A DNA stretch of 52,002 nucleotides from Sandaracinaceae bacterium (GCA_019637095.1 JAHBWG010000069.1:1-52002), one strand, 5' to 3'; numbered from the stretch's first letter, positions 17,310 through 26,113 are shown. Program-made: numbers and translations. Notes: generated from the sequence alone by a model not told the origin.

Positions 17310-18290
17310 GTGAACGCCACCCTCGTCATCCCGACCTACAACCGCGCGGAGCGGCTGCGGTCCCTGCTCGACTGCCTCACTCGGCAAGCGACGCACCGGC
17401 TCGCGCGCGTCGTCGTCGGAGACGACGGCTCCTCGGACCACACCGCCGAGGTGGTACAGAGCTTCGCGGACCGGCTGCCGATCGTGCACGCGTACCAGGA
17501 AGACCTCGGCTTCCGCGCGGGGCAGGCCCGCAACCTCGGGATCGAGCGGGCGATCGGCGACGTGGTGATCTTCGCGGACGACGACGTGCTCGTCGGGCCC
17601 GACTACGTCGAGGCGCACCTCTCTCTGCACGAGGCGCGGCGCGGGGAGCGCATGGTGGTCCTCGGGCCGCGCCACCGCACGCTCGCGTTCGACGGCGCCA
17701 CACCCGGCCCGGCGGACTTCGCGCGCGCCGAGCGCGACGATCGCATCGCCGACCTCGAGGGTCGCTCCGTCGACACGCACGAGGCGCCGTGGATCTTCGT
17801 CTACTCGTGCAACTTCTCGGTCACCCGCGGCGGCCCCGAGCTCCGCTTCGACGACGGCTTCTCGGGCTGGGGCCTCGAGGACACCGAGCTCGGCTATCGC
17901 CTCCACCACGCCGGCTACCGCATCGTCGAGGAGCCGCGCGCCCAGGTGCTCCACGTCGACGACGACGCGCCGCGCGATCCGTTCCGGTGCGAAGCACGCC
18001 AGCTCCCGCCGAGCTACGACACCTACGTCGAGAACGCCGTCCGGTTCATGGACCTCTACCCGGCCGACCCGGTGCTCGCGCGGTTCATCCGGCAAGACCT
18101 GCGGTGGTACGTGCGCGACGCCCACGGGCGCTGGGTGAAGAACGGCTACGAGAACGACGTCGAGCACGTCATCGCCGAGTGTCGACAGCGGCGCACGCGC
18201 GCCGCGGGCGCCGGCGACGACCGGACGGCCGAGAGGACGCTCGACAGGACGCTCGACAGGACGCTCGAGAGGACGGTCGAGAGCCCGTGA
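17310..18290 (+). CDS. GT2-family glycosyltransferase with a chondroitin-synthase-like acceptor module
   Basis: A protein of 326 residues from a GTG start. It has the GT-A nucleotide-sugar fold: 'LVIPTYNRAERLRSLLDCL', 'VVVGDDGSSDHT', the donor/metal motif 'IFADDDVLV' and the acceptor motif 'GWGLEDTELGYRLHHAG'. The motif set matches the transferase half of the gene at 14032 (both also share FRAGQAR), so the two are paralogues. It has no membrane segment. The last ~20 residues are a low-complexity RTL(D/E) repeat made by a 12-bp DNA repeat. The stop overlaps the GTG of the first radical SAM gene, which starts a tight run of five plus-strand genes. Confidence 0.9.
   Translation: MNATLVIPTYNRAERLRSLLDCLTRQATHRLARVVVGDDGSSDHTAEVVQSFADRLPIVHAYQEDLGFRAGQARNLGIERAIGDVVIFADDDVLVGPDYVEAHLSLHEARRGERMVVLGPRHRTLAFDGATPGPADFARAERDDRIADLEGRSVDTHEAPWIFVYSCNFSVTRGGPELRFDDGFSGWGLEDTELGYRLHHAGYRIVEEPRAQVLHVDDDAPRDPFRCEARQLPPSYDTYVENAVRFMDLYPADPVLARFIRQDLRWYVRDAHGRWVKNGYENDVEHVIAECRQRRTRAAGAGDDRTAERTLDRTLDRTLERTVESP
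18231..18278 (+). repeat. Four tandem 12-bp repeats at a gene 3' end
   Basis: Four copies of a GA(G/C)AGGACG(C/G)TC unit at 18231-18242, 18243-18254, 18255-18266 and 18267-18278. They encode the RTL(D/E) tail of the glycosyltransferase just before its stop, which overlaps the next gene's start. The unit length keeps the reading frame. Confidence 0.9.
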
Positions 18291-19288
18291 ACCCCTTCAC
18301 CCCCCTCCGCGCGAGCGGCTCGCTCGGCCGGCCGCTCGACGAGATCGCCATCGAGCTGACCGTCTACTGCAACCTCAAGTGCGTGATGTGCAGCGTCTGG
18401 GAGCTCGGCCAGCACGGCGTCCCGTTCGAGAACGTCGCGAAGATCCTCCGGCAGGCGCGCGCGCTCGGCGCGCACACCTTCACGCCGTGCGGCGCCGAGA
18501 GCTTCATGCGCAAGGACTTCCTCGACGTCGTCGAGCTCGCCCAGGAGCTCGGCTACCGCCGGCAGGACATCGTCACCAACGGCACGATGATCACCGAGGC
18601 GCACATGGACCGCCTCGCGCGCTGCCCGTCGGTCGCGCTGCACGTGAGCATCGACGGGCCGCGCCCGATCCACGACGCCCTGCGCGGCGAGGGCAACTAC
18701 GACAAGTCCGTCGAGACCGTGAGGCGCTGCCTCGCGCGCGGGATCGAGGTCGGCCTCTCGGGCGTGATCCTCAAGGAGTCGCTCGAGCACCTGCGCGCGC
18801 TCGTCACGCTCGCGCACGAGCTCGGGATCGGCGAGGTGAGCTTCCAGCCGTTCCAGCTCGAGATCAGCGGGCCCGACAAGGAGCTGCACCGCTTCTCGCT
18901 CATGCGCTCGCCGCGCGAGCGGATCGTCGCCGCGCTCGAGGACGTGAAGGCGCACGCGGACCGGCTCGGCGTCCGCATCTTCACCGAGTCGATGTTCTCG
19001 GTGATCCCCGACTACCTCACGCTCGGCACGCGGCCGATCCCGCCGGGCGGCTGCTTCCTCCCGAGCAAGTTCCTGCTCGTCGACTTCCGCGGCGACGTCT
19101 ACCCGTGCTTCTTCATGCGGACCGACGCCGACCGGATGGGGAACGTGCTCACCGACGAGATCACCGATCTCTGGCAGTCGGTGCACCACCGGCAGCTGCA
19201 GACGCTGGCGCTCACCGAGCGCTGCCCCGGGTGCCTCGCCGCGTGCTCGGACGTCGAGAGCTTCGCGACCGCCGGAGCGGCCGAGTGA
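18287..19288 (+). CDS. Radical SAM protein with SPASM-like C-terminus (first)
   Basis: A protein of 333 residues from a GTG that overlaps the upstream stop. It has the 4Fe-4S/SAM motif CNLKCVMC (C28, C32, C35) after a strand, as in peptide- and small-molecule-modifying radical SAM enzymes. The usual GGEP SAM-contact motif is replaced by 'CGAES'. C-terminal cysteines in 'PGGCFLPSKFLLVDFRGDVYP', 'CFFM' and 'CPGCLAAC' form a SPASM/twitch-like region for extra clusters, with a 'GNVLTDEITDLW' segment typical of SPASM proteins. It is followed by a second radical SAM gene through another GTGA overlap. The substrate is unknown; glycosyltransferase neighbours point to a sugar or peptide conjugate. Confidence 0.9.
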   Translation: MNPFTPLRASGSLGRPLDEIAIELTVYCNLKCVMCSVWELGQHGVPFENVAKILRQARALGAHTFTPCGAESFMRKDFLDVVELAQELGYRRQDIVTNGTMITEAHMDRLARCPSVALHVSIDGPRPIHDALRGEGNYDKSVETVRRCLARGIEVGLSGVILKESLEHLRALVTLAHELGIGEVSFQPFQLEISGPDKELHRFSLMRSPRERIVAALEDVKAHADRLGVRIFTESMFSVIPDYLTLGTRPIPPGGCFLPSKFLLVDFRGDVYPCFFMRTDADRMGNVLTDEITDLWQSVHHRQLQTLALTERCPGCLAACSDVESFATAGAAE

Positions 19289-20511
19289 GCGCCGAGAGGA
19301 CCGCGGACGAGACCGCGGACAAGACGCGCCCCTGCCCGGCGTGCGGCGCGGACGTGACGCACACGATGAGCGGCCGCGAGGCGCTCGAGGTTCAGGCGTG
19401 CCCGCGCTGCGGCGGCGAGGTGCTCTTCACGAGCTACGAGCGCATGGACATCGCGCTCAGCGAGTACTGCAACCTCACTTGTCAGATGTGCCGGCGGCCG
19501 AGCGAGGCGCTCTTCATGGATCCCGCCGTCGCCAAGCGCGCCATCGACGAGGCCGCGCTCGTGGGCGTCGGCGTCGTGAGCTTCTCGGGCGGCGAGCCGT
19601 TCGTGCACCCGCAGTTCCTCGAGATCCTCGAGCACGCGTTCGGCGCGGGCATCCGCGTGCAGCTCGTGAGCAACGGGACGCTGATCAAGGAGAAGCACCT
19701 GCCGCTCCTCGAGCGCCTGGACTGCCTCACCATCAGCATCGACGGCACCGAGGCCGCGCACGACCACATCCGGCAGAAGCCCGGCACCTACCGCCGCTCG
19801 CTCAAGACGATCGCGATGCTCACCGAGCGCTCGAGCGTGCAGTGGGGCACCAACACGGTGATGCAGCGCGACAACTACGATTGCCTCTACGACTCGTTCA
19901 AGGCGATCCAGGCGATCGGCGGGCGGCGCTACGCGTACTGCGGCTTCTCGCACGTCGAGGTCGTCCCCGAGACGGCGCACTTCCAGATGACGCCCGAGCA
20001 GGAGGAGGCCGCCCACGCGCAGATCGTGCGGATCGAGCGCGAGTGCAGCGAGACCAACACCTGGTTCAACGAGCGCACGCTCTTGCTCGATCACTTCGAG
20101 ATGTACGCCCGCAAGGGCAAGCGCTACCGGCCGATCGACGGGTGCAAGATCCCGCAGAAGTTCATCGGCCTCTCGGACCACGGCTTCTACCTCTGCTGGC
20201 ACCAGGGCCGGAACATCGAGCGCGCCTCGCTCGTCGACGCGCTGCGCTCGGAGCTCGCGCGCGACATCGTCCGCGAGGGTCTCGAGAAGCGCTGCGTCGC
20301 CTGCAACGGCTTCAACTACGCGTGGGACGAGGAGTGGAACGCGGGGATGATCGCGAGCGCGCTCGCCGGCGACGCGGTCGAGCGCGGCGTCGAACGGGGC
20401 GTCGTCGCCCTGCGCGTGCCCGAGCGCGTGCGGCCCGGCGGAAAGAAGCCGCGCGCGGTCGGCGGCGCGGGCCCGGGCAACACCGTCCGGGTCGACGACG
20501 GACCGACCTGA
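19285..20511 (+). CDS. Radical SAM protein with an N-terminal zinc-ribbon-like motif (second)
   Basis: A 408-residue protein. Residues 17-42 contain two CxxC pairs (CPAC and CPRC), a likely zinc ribbon that is uncommon in front of a radical SAM domain. The cluster motif is CNLTCQMC (C62, C66, C69), followed by 'SFSGGEPFVHPQFLEILEHA' with a canonical GGEP and 'VSNGTLI'. The C-terminus has further cysteines ('DGCKIPQKF', 'FYLCWHQG', 'KRCVACNGFNYAW'), consistent with a SPASM-like extension. The Gly/Pro/Arg-rich tail is probably disordered. The GTG start lies in a GTGA overlap with the first radical SAM gene, so the two enzymes are made together and probably act on the same substrate. Confidence 0.9.
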   Translation: MSAERTADETADKTRPCPACGADVTHTMSGREALEVQACPRCGGEVLFTSYERMDIALSEYCNLTCQMCRRPSEALFMDPAVAKRAIDEAALVGVGVVSFSGGEPFVHPQFLEILEHAFGAGIRVQLVSNGTLIKEKHLPLLERLDCLTISIDGTEAAHDHIRQKPGTYRRSLKTIAMLTERSSVQWGTNTVMQRDNYDCLYDSFKAIQAIGGRRYAYCGFSHVEVVPETAHFQMTPEQEEAAHAQIVRIERECSETNTWFNERTLLLDHFEMYARKGKRYRPIDGCKIPQKFIGLSDHGFYLCWHQGRNIERASLVDALRSELARDIVREGLEKRCVACNGFNYAWDEEWNAGMIASALAGDAVERGVERGVVALRVPERVRPGGKKPRAVGGAGPGNTVRVDDGPT

Positions 20512-20514
20512 CCC

Positions 20515-21480
20515 ATGACCGAAGCTCGCGAGAGGGCGCTGCGCGGCGTCAACGTCCCTTACTTGCGCGGGGACTACGGGCACGACCTCGCGCCCAACCC
20601 GCGCTTCGATGACTGGCCGGTGTCGTTCGACCCGATGCACGCGTACCGCCCGCTCATCGAGGCGCGCGACCTGGGCTTCGAGGCGGTGCGCCTCTGGCTC
20701 TGTGAGAACGCCGAGGGGCTGCTCGTCGAGGACGGGCGCGTGGTCGGGGTGCACGACGACCTCTACCGCGCGCTCGACGTGATCCAGGAGGCGGCGGCGC
20801 TCCACGGCGTGCGGCTCTACCCGTGCTTGCTCGACGCCAACGCGTGGCCGCGCGAGGGCGATCCGATCACGCGCGCGATCCTCGCCGACGCCGACGCCGC
20901 CGCGCGCTTCGCGGAGCGGGCGGTCGCGCCGATCGCGGCGCGCCTCGATCCGTCGCTGCTCGTCGCGCTCGAGATCGTGAACGAGCCCGAGACCGCCACC
21001 TCCGAGTGCATCGAGCCCGGCGGACCGGCGCCGGTCGCGTGGGACGCGATCGGGCGCGCGGTCCGCCTCGCGGGCGAGGCCGCGCGCGCCGAACGGCCGC
21101 TGCTCGTCGGCGCGGGCACGGGGCACGTCTTCTTGCCCTCCCTCTGGCGCGCGGACCCGCGGGTGGACCTGGTGGACGTCCACGCCTACCACGCGAACGG
21201 CGGCCTTCCGTCGCGCGCGCAGCTCGCCGAGTACGTGGGCGAGCCGCGCCTGCTCGACCCGCGCCTGCCGCTGATCGCGGGCGAGGCCGGCATCCCGAAG
21301 GAGGACGGCGCGGACGACGACGCGCTCGCGCACTACGTCTACAACGCCGACACGCTCGGCTACGCCGCGGTGTTCCTGTGGGAGCTCGAGCACGCGCTCG
21401 TCGAGGGATCGGGGCGCGAGCGCTCGACCACCGCGCTCGGCGAGCTCATCCGCCACACGCTGCGCGTCTCGGCCGGGTGA
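20515..21480 (+). CDS. GH5-like (cellulase-superfamily) glycoside hydrolase
   Basis: A 321-residue TIM-barrel hydrolase candidate. The start 'RGVNVPYLRGDYG' resembles the GH5/clan A first strand. The proton donor fits 'EIVNEPE' (E157 in NEP) and the nucleophile fits 'LIAGEAGIPKEDG' (E257); both are on expected barrel strands. 'VDVHAYHANGG' supplies the active-site His/Tyr strand. There is no signal peptide, so it works inside the cell unless exported otherwise, which is unusual for a cellulase-type enzyme and suggests trimming of an intermediate. It begins 3 bases after the radical SAM stop and ends 4 bases before the methyltransferase, so it belongs to the operon. Confidence 0.82.
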   Translation: MTEARERALRGVNVPYLRGDYGHDLAPNPRFDDWPVSFDPMHAYRPLIEARDLGFEAVRLWLCENAEGLLVEDGRVVGVHDDLYRALDVIQEAAALHGVRLYPCLLDANAWPREGDPITRAILADADAAARFAERAVAPIAARLDPSLLVALEIVNEPETATSECIEPGGPAPVAWDAIGRAVRLAGEAARAERPLLVGAGTGHVFLPSLWRADPRVDLVDVHAYHANGGLPSRAQLAEYVGEPRLLDPRLPLIAGEAGIPKEDGADDDALAHYVYNADTLGYAAVFLWELEHALVEGSGRERSTTALGELIRHTLRVSAG

Positions 21481-21484
21481 CGCG

Positions 21485-22300
21485 GTGCTCGGTGCGCTCG
21501 ACTGGGATCGGTACTGGCGCTTCGAGCGCTTCCGCCGTCGCTGCGATCCGCTCGACTTCCGGCGCTGGAAGCGCGACAGCCAGCGCGCGCTCAAGGGCCT
21601 GTACCCCGGGCGGCCGCGCTTGTGCGACGCGACGGCGGGCCTGGGCGATCACACCGTCAACCTCGCGGAGGAGGGCTTCGAGGTCGAGGCGTGCGACACC
21701 TCGCCCGTCGCGCGCGAGGCGACGCGCGCGGCGCTCGCCGAGGCTGGGCTCGACGTCCCCGTGCACGACGTCGAGTGGGCGCGGCTCGGCGAGGGCGGCC
21801 CGCGCTACGACCTGGTGTTCAACGACGCCGTGCACTGGGTCTACGACGAGGCGCCGCTCCGCGCGGCGCTCACGGGGATGCTCGCCGCGCTCCGCCCGGG
21901 CGGCGCGCTCGTCTACTTCTTCGCCGACGCGAGCGAGCCCGACGCCGACGCGGGCCGCCGGATCCTCGAGTGGGACGCGGCGCACCTCGAGCCCGCGCGG
22001 ATCGCCTGGGAGCACGAGCGCGACGGCACGCGCGTCGGCCTCACCCTCGTCGCGTCGCGCGGCGACGACTTCATCGACGAGCACCACCTCTACCACGTGC
22101 GCGAGGGCGGCGGCCCCACGCGGCTCGAGACGCTCACCATGCGCCGGGTCTACCGCTGGGATCACTTCCACCTCGCCCCGATCCTCACCGACGTGGGCTT
22201 CGTCGAGCTGCGCACCGACCACTTCGACAACGTGAAGGGCCACCGCTTCGCGATGAACCGCGCATTCAAGCCGCGGTCCGCTAGGGGACGATCCTCGTGA
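21485..22300 (+). CDS. Class I SAM-dependent methyltransferase
   Basis: A protein of 271 residues from a GTG. It has a class I methyltransferase fold: 'LCDATAGLGDHTVNLAEEGF' (motif I with a GLG in place of the GxGxG core), 'VEACDTSPVA' (motif II acidic residue), 'YDLVFNDAVHWVYD' (motif IV) and 'LRPGGALVYFF' (post-motif). The long C-terminal part with many His and Trp residues may close over the substrate. It is the last gene of the plus-strand locus, 4 bases after the hydrolase stop. The target atom (O, N or C) cannot be predicted. Confidence 0.88.
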   Translation: MLGALDWDRYWRFERFRRRCDPLDFRRWKRDSQRALKGLYPGRPRLCDATAGLGDHTVNLAEEGFEVEACDTSPVAREATRAALAEAGLDVPVHDVEWARLGEGGPRYDLVFNDAVHWVYDEAPLRAALTGMLAALRPGGALVYFFADASEPDADAGRRILEWDAAHLEPARIAWEHERDGTRVGLTLVASRGDDFIDEHHLYHVREGGGPTRLETLTMRRVYRWDHFHLAPILTDVGFVELRTDHFDNVKGHRFAMNRAFKPRSARGRSS

Positions 22301-22337
22301 TCTCGTCATTCGCCCTCTCGAGCCCCGGGCGCGGTGC

Positions 22338-23750
22338 TCAGCGCGGGCTCGCGTGGCGCAGCGAGGAGGTCGTGACGTCGTAGTAGACGATGTGGACGGC
22401 GCCCGCGGAGTCGAGCGCGATGGCGCTGTGGCCGCCGCTGCCCGTGCCGACGACGGCGACGTCCGCGAGGGTGAAGCCGCTCGCCGTCTCCGACGCGTAG
22501 CGCAGGGTGCCCGGCGCCCGCGAGTCGAAGTAGGTGACGTGCGCGCGGCCCGAGGCGTCGAGCGCGATCGCGGTGTGGTTCGCGATGGTGCCCGCGTCGG
22601 CGTCGACGGTGACGAGCGTCCAGCCCGCGGCGCCGGGACGCGCGACGCGGATCTCTCGGCGGGAGAGCGCGCCGAAGCGGTACGCGATCACCGGCGCGCC
22701 GGTCGCGTCGAGCGCCATCGAGGCGTAGTCGCCGGCCCCGTCCCCCGCGGGCGCGTCGACGACCTCGGGGGTCCACGACGCGCCGGCGCGCACCGCGTGC
22801 TTGAGGCGCATGAACTGGCCGTCGTAGTAGGACGCGCGCGCGGTCGCACCGTCGAACGCGATGGAGCAGTAGTCCCCGACGCGGCTCGACGCCGACGCGA
22901 TCGTCCCGTCGATGGTGCTCGCGCCGAACGTTCCGTCGCTCCCCTGCGCGAAGTGCGAGAGGAACCCTCCGAAGCCGCCGCTCGGCGCGCGGTACGCGCA
23001 GAGGTGCGCGCGCGCGCTCGCGTCGAACGCGAGGTCGAGGCGACCGACGCTCGCGCCCGGGATCATCGTGAGCGACCAGCCCGACGCGCCGCGCGTCCAG
23101 AGGTCGATGGCGCGCGAGGGCGTGGTCGATCCGGCGGGCGCGGCGACGTGGACCACGCCGGCGCCGTCGATCGCGATCGCGGTGTGGCGGCCCGCGATGA
23201 CGTCGTCGTCGATCGTCTCGGTCACCCAGCCGCTCGCGCTCGAGCGCGCGTAGCGCAGGTCGCCGGAGATGCCGCCGCCGTCACGCCGATACGCCACGTG
23301 GAGCACGTCGTCCGCGTCGATCGCGAGCGAGACCTCCTGGCCGACGTCGCCGTCGCCGTCGATCGTCGTGATCACGAAGCCGGCGTTGGCGCAGCGGTTC
23401 GCGACGTCGAGCCCGCACGTCTCGGTCGCGAGGCAGCCCCCGCAACGTGCCGTGCGCTCCGCGCCGCAGCGATCGGTCGCGCGCACCTCGCCGCACTCCG
23501 CCGACGCCGCCGCGCAGAGCACCGCGTCCGCCTCGGGCGCGCAGCCCGCGTCGGGCGCGCCCGCGTCGGCCGGCGCCGAGCCGGCGTCCTCGGGGGTCGC
23601 GCCCGCGTCCTCGGGGGTCGCGCCGGCGTCGAGGGCCGCGCCCGCGTCGACGCTCGACGCGTCGGCGGGGTCGCCACCGCCGCCGTCGCATCCGGCGAGC
23701 GCGACGAGGAGGTGGAGCAGGAGGAGCCCTCCGAGCGATCGGCTGCGCAT
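22338..23750 (-). CDS. Lipoprotein with a Cys-rich linker and sevenfold propeller-like repeats
   Basis: A protein of about 470 residues. The ATG at 23750 gives a clean lipoprotein signal ('LLLLHLLVALAGC'), so I prefer it to the upstream alternative. An Asp-Ala-Gly-rich linker follows, partly built from two exact 21-bp copies (23583-23603, 23604-23624). Next is a Cys-rich block of CGxxxxxxRCGxxxxARCGGC type common in myxobacterial lipoproteins. The rest holds seven degenerate repeats of about 50 residues with the core '(A/S)IALDxxGxxHVxY', for example 'TAIALDASGRAHVTYFD' and 'SAIALDSAGAVHIVYYD'. This points to a seven-bladed beta-propeller on the cell surface or in the periplasm. The ligand is unknown. 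Confidence 0.85.
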   Translation of the reverse strand: MRSRSLGGLLLLHLLVALAGCDGGGGDPADASSVDAGAALDAGATPEDAGATPEDAGSAPADAGAPDAGCAPEADAVLCAAASAECGEVRATDRCGAERTARCGGCLATETCGLDVANRCANAGFVITTIDGDGDVGQEVSLAIDADDVLHVAYRRDGGGISGDLRYARSSASGWVTETIDDDVIAGRHTAIAIDGAGVVHVAAPAGSTTPSRAIDLWTRGASGWSLTMIPGASVGRLDLAFDASARAHLCAYRAPSGGFGGFLSHFAQGSDGTFGASTIDGTIASASSRVGDYCSIAFDGATARASYYDGQFMRLKHAVRAGASWTPEVVDAPAGDGAGDYASMALDATGAPVIAYRFGALSRREIRVARPGAAGWTLVTVDADAGTIANHTAIALDASGRAHVTYFDSRAPGTLRYASETASGFTLADVAVVGTGSGGHSAIALDSAGAVHIVYYDVTTSSLRHASPR

Positions 23751-23843
23751 CGCGCTCAGGTAGCGCGGGCGGGGCGAGGTCACAAGGCCACGGAGCGGCG
23801 CGTCGCCGCGCTCGAAGAGCGTCGACCGATCTGCCCCGAAGGC

Positions 23844-24191
23844 TCAATAGCGGTACATGCCGCCGAGGTCGTGCACCTTCGTGAAGCCGCGGCGACGCAA
23901 GAGACCTTGCGCGCTGCGGCTGCGCATCCCGCTCGCGCAGTAGACGACCACGTCGCGCCCCGCATCGCCGAGCTCACCGGCGCGGCTCGCGAGCTCGCCG
24001 AGCGGGATGTTGCGGGCGCCGTCGAGGTGGCCCGCGGCGAACTCGGCGGGCGTGCGCACGTCGAGCAAGAGCGCGCCCTCCGCGAGCAGGCGCCGCGCGT
24101 CCTCACCGGAGATGCGCCCGCGCATGCGCAGGACGATCCACACGAGGGCGACGATGGCGACCGCGAGGATGACGTAGCGCTCGGCGCTCAC
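23844..24191 (-). CDS. Membrane-anchored rhodanese-domain protein
   Basis: A 115-residue protein. One membrane span near the N-terminus ('YVILAVAIVALVWIVLRM') is followed by a full rhodanese domain: 'LLDVRTPAEFAAGHLDGARN', catalytic loop 'VVYCASGMRSRSA' with the active cysteine, and 'VHDLGGMYRY'. Rhodaneses move sulfane sulfur from donors to acceptors; the anchored single-domain type is usually periplasmic or membrane-facing. The GTG at 24191 has a GAGG ribosome site about six bases upstream, so I chose it over the longer frame. The 246 bases between this start and the next gene show nothing else I can support. Confidence 0.88.
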   Translation of the reverse strand: MSAERYVILAVAIVALVWIVLRMRGRISGEDARRLLAEGALLLDVRTPAEFAAGHLDGARNIPLGELASRAGELGDAGRDVVVYCASGMRSRSAQGLLRRRGFTKVHDLGGMYRY

Positions 24192-24437
24192 GGCGCACCT
24201 CGCGCGCTCGCGGTGGCTCTCGGGCGCGGCATGCTCACGCGCGAGGATAGCCGAGCCTCGATGGGCGCGCCGCTCCGGGGACGAGCCGGAGCGCACGCGA
24301 CGCGCGCGGCGCGCGCCGGGGATCGGGAGGGTGCGCCCGGCGAGGCATCTCGCTCGGCGCGCCGCCGCAGCGCGGGAGCGGTCCGCGTGAAGCCGCCGAC
24401 GACGGCCCAGCGCGCGGCGAGCGCGCCGCGGCGCGGC

Positions 24438-25022
24438 TCACGCCCGCCCTCGCTCGCCGGCGCGCGAGGGCTCCTCGTGCGCGGGCGCTGGCTCGATCTC
24501 GAAGTGCAGCGTCCAGACGATCGCGTCGAGCGCGACCGTCTGCAGGCAGAAGAAGAGCGCGCCGATGATCGCCGCGACGCGCAGGCGCGGCGCGGGTCGG
24601 GGCGTCGCGTCGAGCACGCAGCCGAGCAGCGCGAGCGAGCCCGCCGCGACCACGGCGAGGTCGACGACGATCCACGGCACGAGCGCGGGCGCCCGCGCGT
24701 CGATCGCGTGCAGGGTGAGCGGCATCCACACGATCGAGCCCGCGAGGACGGCGAGGTACGCGAGCGGGAGGATCGCCGCCGAGACGCGCCCGCCGAAGAA
24801 GCGGACGCGCGCGTGCTCGGTGCAGAGGACGAGCGACCAGGTGAAGACGAGGTACCCGGCCGCGGCCAAGAACATGTTGGCGGTGTACGCGGCGCGCGCG
24901 GCCTCGGGGACGCCGCCCCAGAGCGCCTCGAGGTGCTCGGGGTAGGCGCGCGCGCTCACCACGTAGCTCGCGAGGACCAGCGGGCCCAGGACGAGGTTGA
25001 GCGCGACGAGCCACCGCCTCAC
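24438..25022 (-). CDS. Five-span hypothetical membrane protein
   Basis: A 194-residue protein with five predicted membrane segments, for example 'WLVALNLVLGPLVLASYVV', 'ILPLAYLAVLAGSIVW' and 'IIGALFFCLQTVALDAIVW'. The tail is short, charged and cytosolic. I do not recognise the family. The GTG start overlaps the stop of the acyltransferase gene by 4 bases, so it probably works with it in lipid metabolism; this is inference. Confidence 0.8.
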   Translation of the reverse strand: MRRWLVALNLVLGPLVLASYVVSARAYPEHLEALWGGVPEAARAAYTANMFLAAAGYLVFTWSLVLCTEHARVRFFGGRVSAAILPLAYLAVLAGSIVWMPLTLHAIDARAPALVPWIVVDLAVVAAGSLALLGCVLDATPRPAPRLRVAAIIGALFFCLQTVALDAIVWTLHFEIEPAPAHEEPSRAGERGRA

Positions 25023-26038
25023 GACGCGGCCTCCGGCGCGCTGGCACTGACTCCAGCGCGCACGGGCTCGCGCGCGAGCTCGCCGCGCGCGAAGCGGTCG
25101 ACCGCCTCCCACTGCTCGTAGAGCCACGCCTGGCGCGCCTCGCGACCGTCGGGGACGTCGGCGCGCCGGACGCGCCAGAAGCGGACCTCGATCGTCGCGC
25201 CGACCACGCCGCCTCGCGCGATGTCGGGCAGCCGCGCGAAGCCGCCGAGCCCGCGGTGGGCGCAGACCACCACGTCGAGCGCCGGGGCGGCCGACAGGAT
25301 CGCGTCGAGGCCGCCGACGCGCGGAGGCAGCGTGCGCTCGAGCGCGCGCGCCCGATCGTAGTACTTGGAGCCGCGCTCCTTCATGCGCGCGAGCTCGCGC
25401 GCGCGCCGCGCCTCCGTGAAGAACGTCCCTTCGGGGTAGAGCATCACGCCATCGCCCGGGCGCAGGCCGACGCCGAGCGCGCCGATCGCCGCGAGGTCTT
25501 CGTCGCGGACGTCCGCGCGGTCGACGAAGTGGTTGGGCAGGCGGTTGCCGACGAGGTCGAGGCACGGGTCCCACAGCAGCTCGCGCTTGAGGACGTAGCG
25601 CAGGCGACGCCGGCGCGGGTTGGCGACGAGGACGGAAGGGAGCACCGTGTCGATCAGGCTCGCGTGGCGCATCAGGAGCACGAAGGGCCCGCCGTCGAGG
25701 GCGTCGGTCCCCTCGACCTCGACGCGCAACGAGAGCGCGCGCGACGCCGCCCGGAACATCGCCCCGCTCCACGCGCGCTGCAGGGCGTAGCTCCGCTCGA
25801 GGAAGCGCGCGCCGCGCGAGGGCCAGAGCCACGAGAGGCCGGCGGCGAGCACCCCGAGCGACTCGAGGGCGAGGTACGCGAGCCCGAACGCGGTCAGCCG
25901 CGAGGCGATCGCGCGCCGGGGACGCACGAGGTCCACCAACGCCGCGCCCGCCAGGAGCACCGGCGCGGCGAGCCAACCGAGCACGCTCGCCGTGGCGAGC
26001 AGCGGGAGGGTCACCGAGCGACGCCGGAGCGAGCCCAT
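25019..26038 (-). CDS. PlsC-type 1-acyl-glycerol-3-phosphate acyltransferase family protein
   Basis: A 339-residue membrane-associated acyltransferase. Two N-terminal hydrophobic segments (about 10-75) lead into the PlsC domain with the catalytic HX4D motif in 'MRHASLIDT', the glycerol-phosphate-binding 'YPEGTFF' motif near residue 200, and a downstream 'VVCAHRG' strand. The family acylates lysophosphatidate or related lipids with acyl-CoA or acyl-ACP at the inner membrane. The protein is longer than minimal PlsC (~240 residues), with an extra C-terminal region that could set substrate choice. It starts at an ATG and is coupled to the 5-span protein by a GTGA overlap. Confidence 0.88.
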   Translation of the reverse strand: MGSLRRRSVTLPLLATASVLGWLAAPVLLAGAALVDLVRPRRAIASRLTAFGLAYLALESLGVLAAGLSWLWPSRGARFLERSYALQRAWSGAMFRAASRALSLRVEVEGTDALDGGPFVLLMRHASLIDTVLPSVLVANPRRRRLRYVLKRELLWDPCLDLVGNRLPNHFVDRADVRDEDLAAIGALGVGLRPGDGVMLYPEGTFFTEARRARELARMKERGSKYYDRARALERTLPPRVGGLDAILSAAPALDVVVCAHRGLGGFARLPDIARGGVVGATIEVRFWRVRRADVPDGREARQAWLYEQWEAVDRFARGELAREPVRAGVSASAPEAAS

Positions 26039-26113
26039 TCGCCCCCCTCTCTAGTGCCCCGCGCCGCGGCCGGGAGCCCTCCCGCGCGCGCTCGGCACAA
26101 ACTCTCCGAAGAC

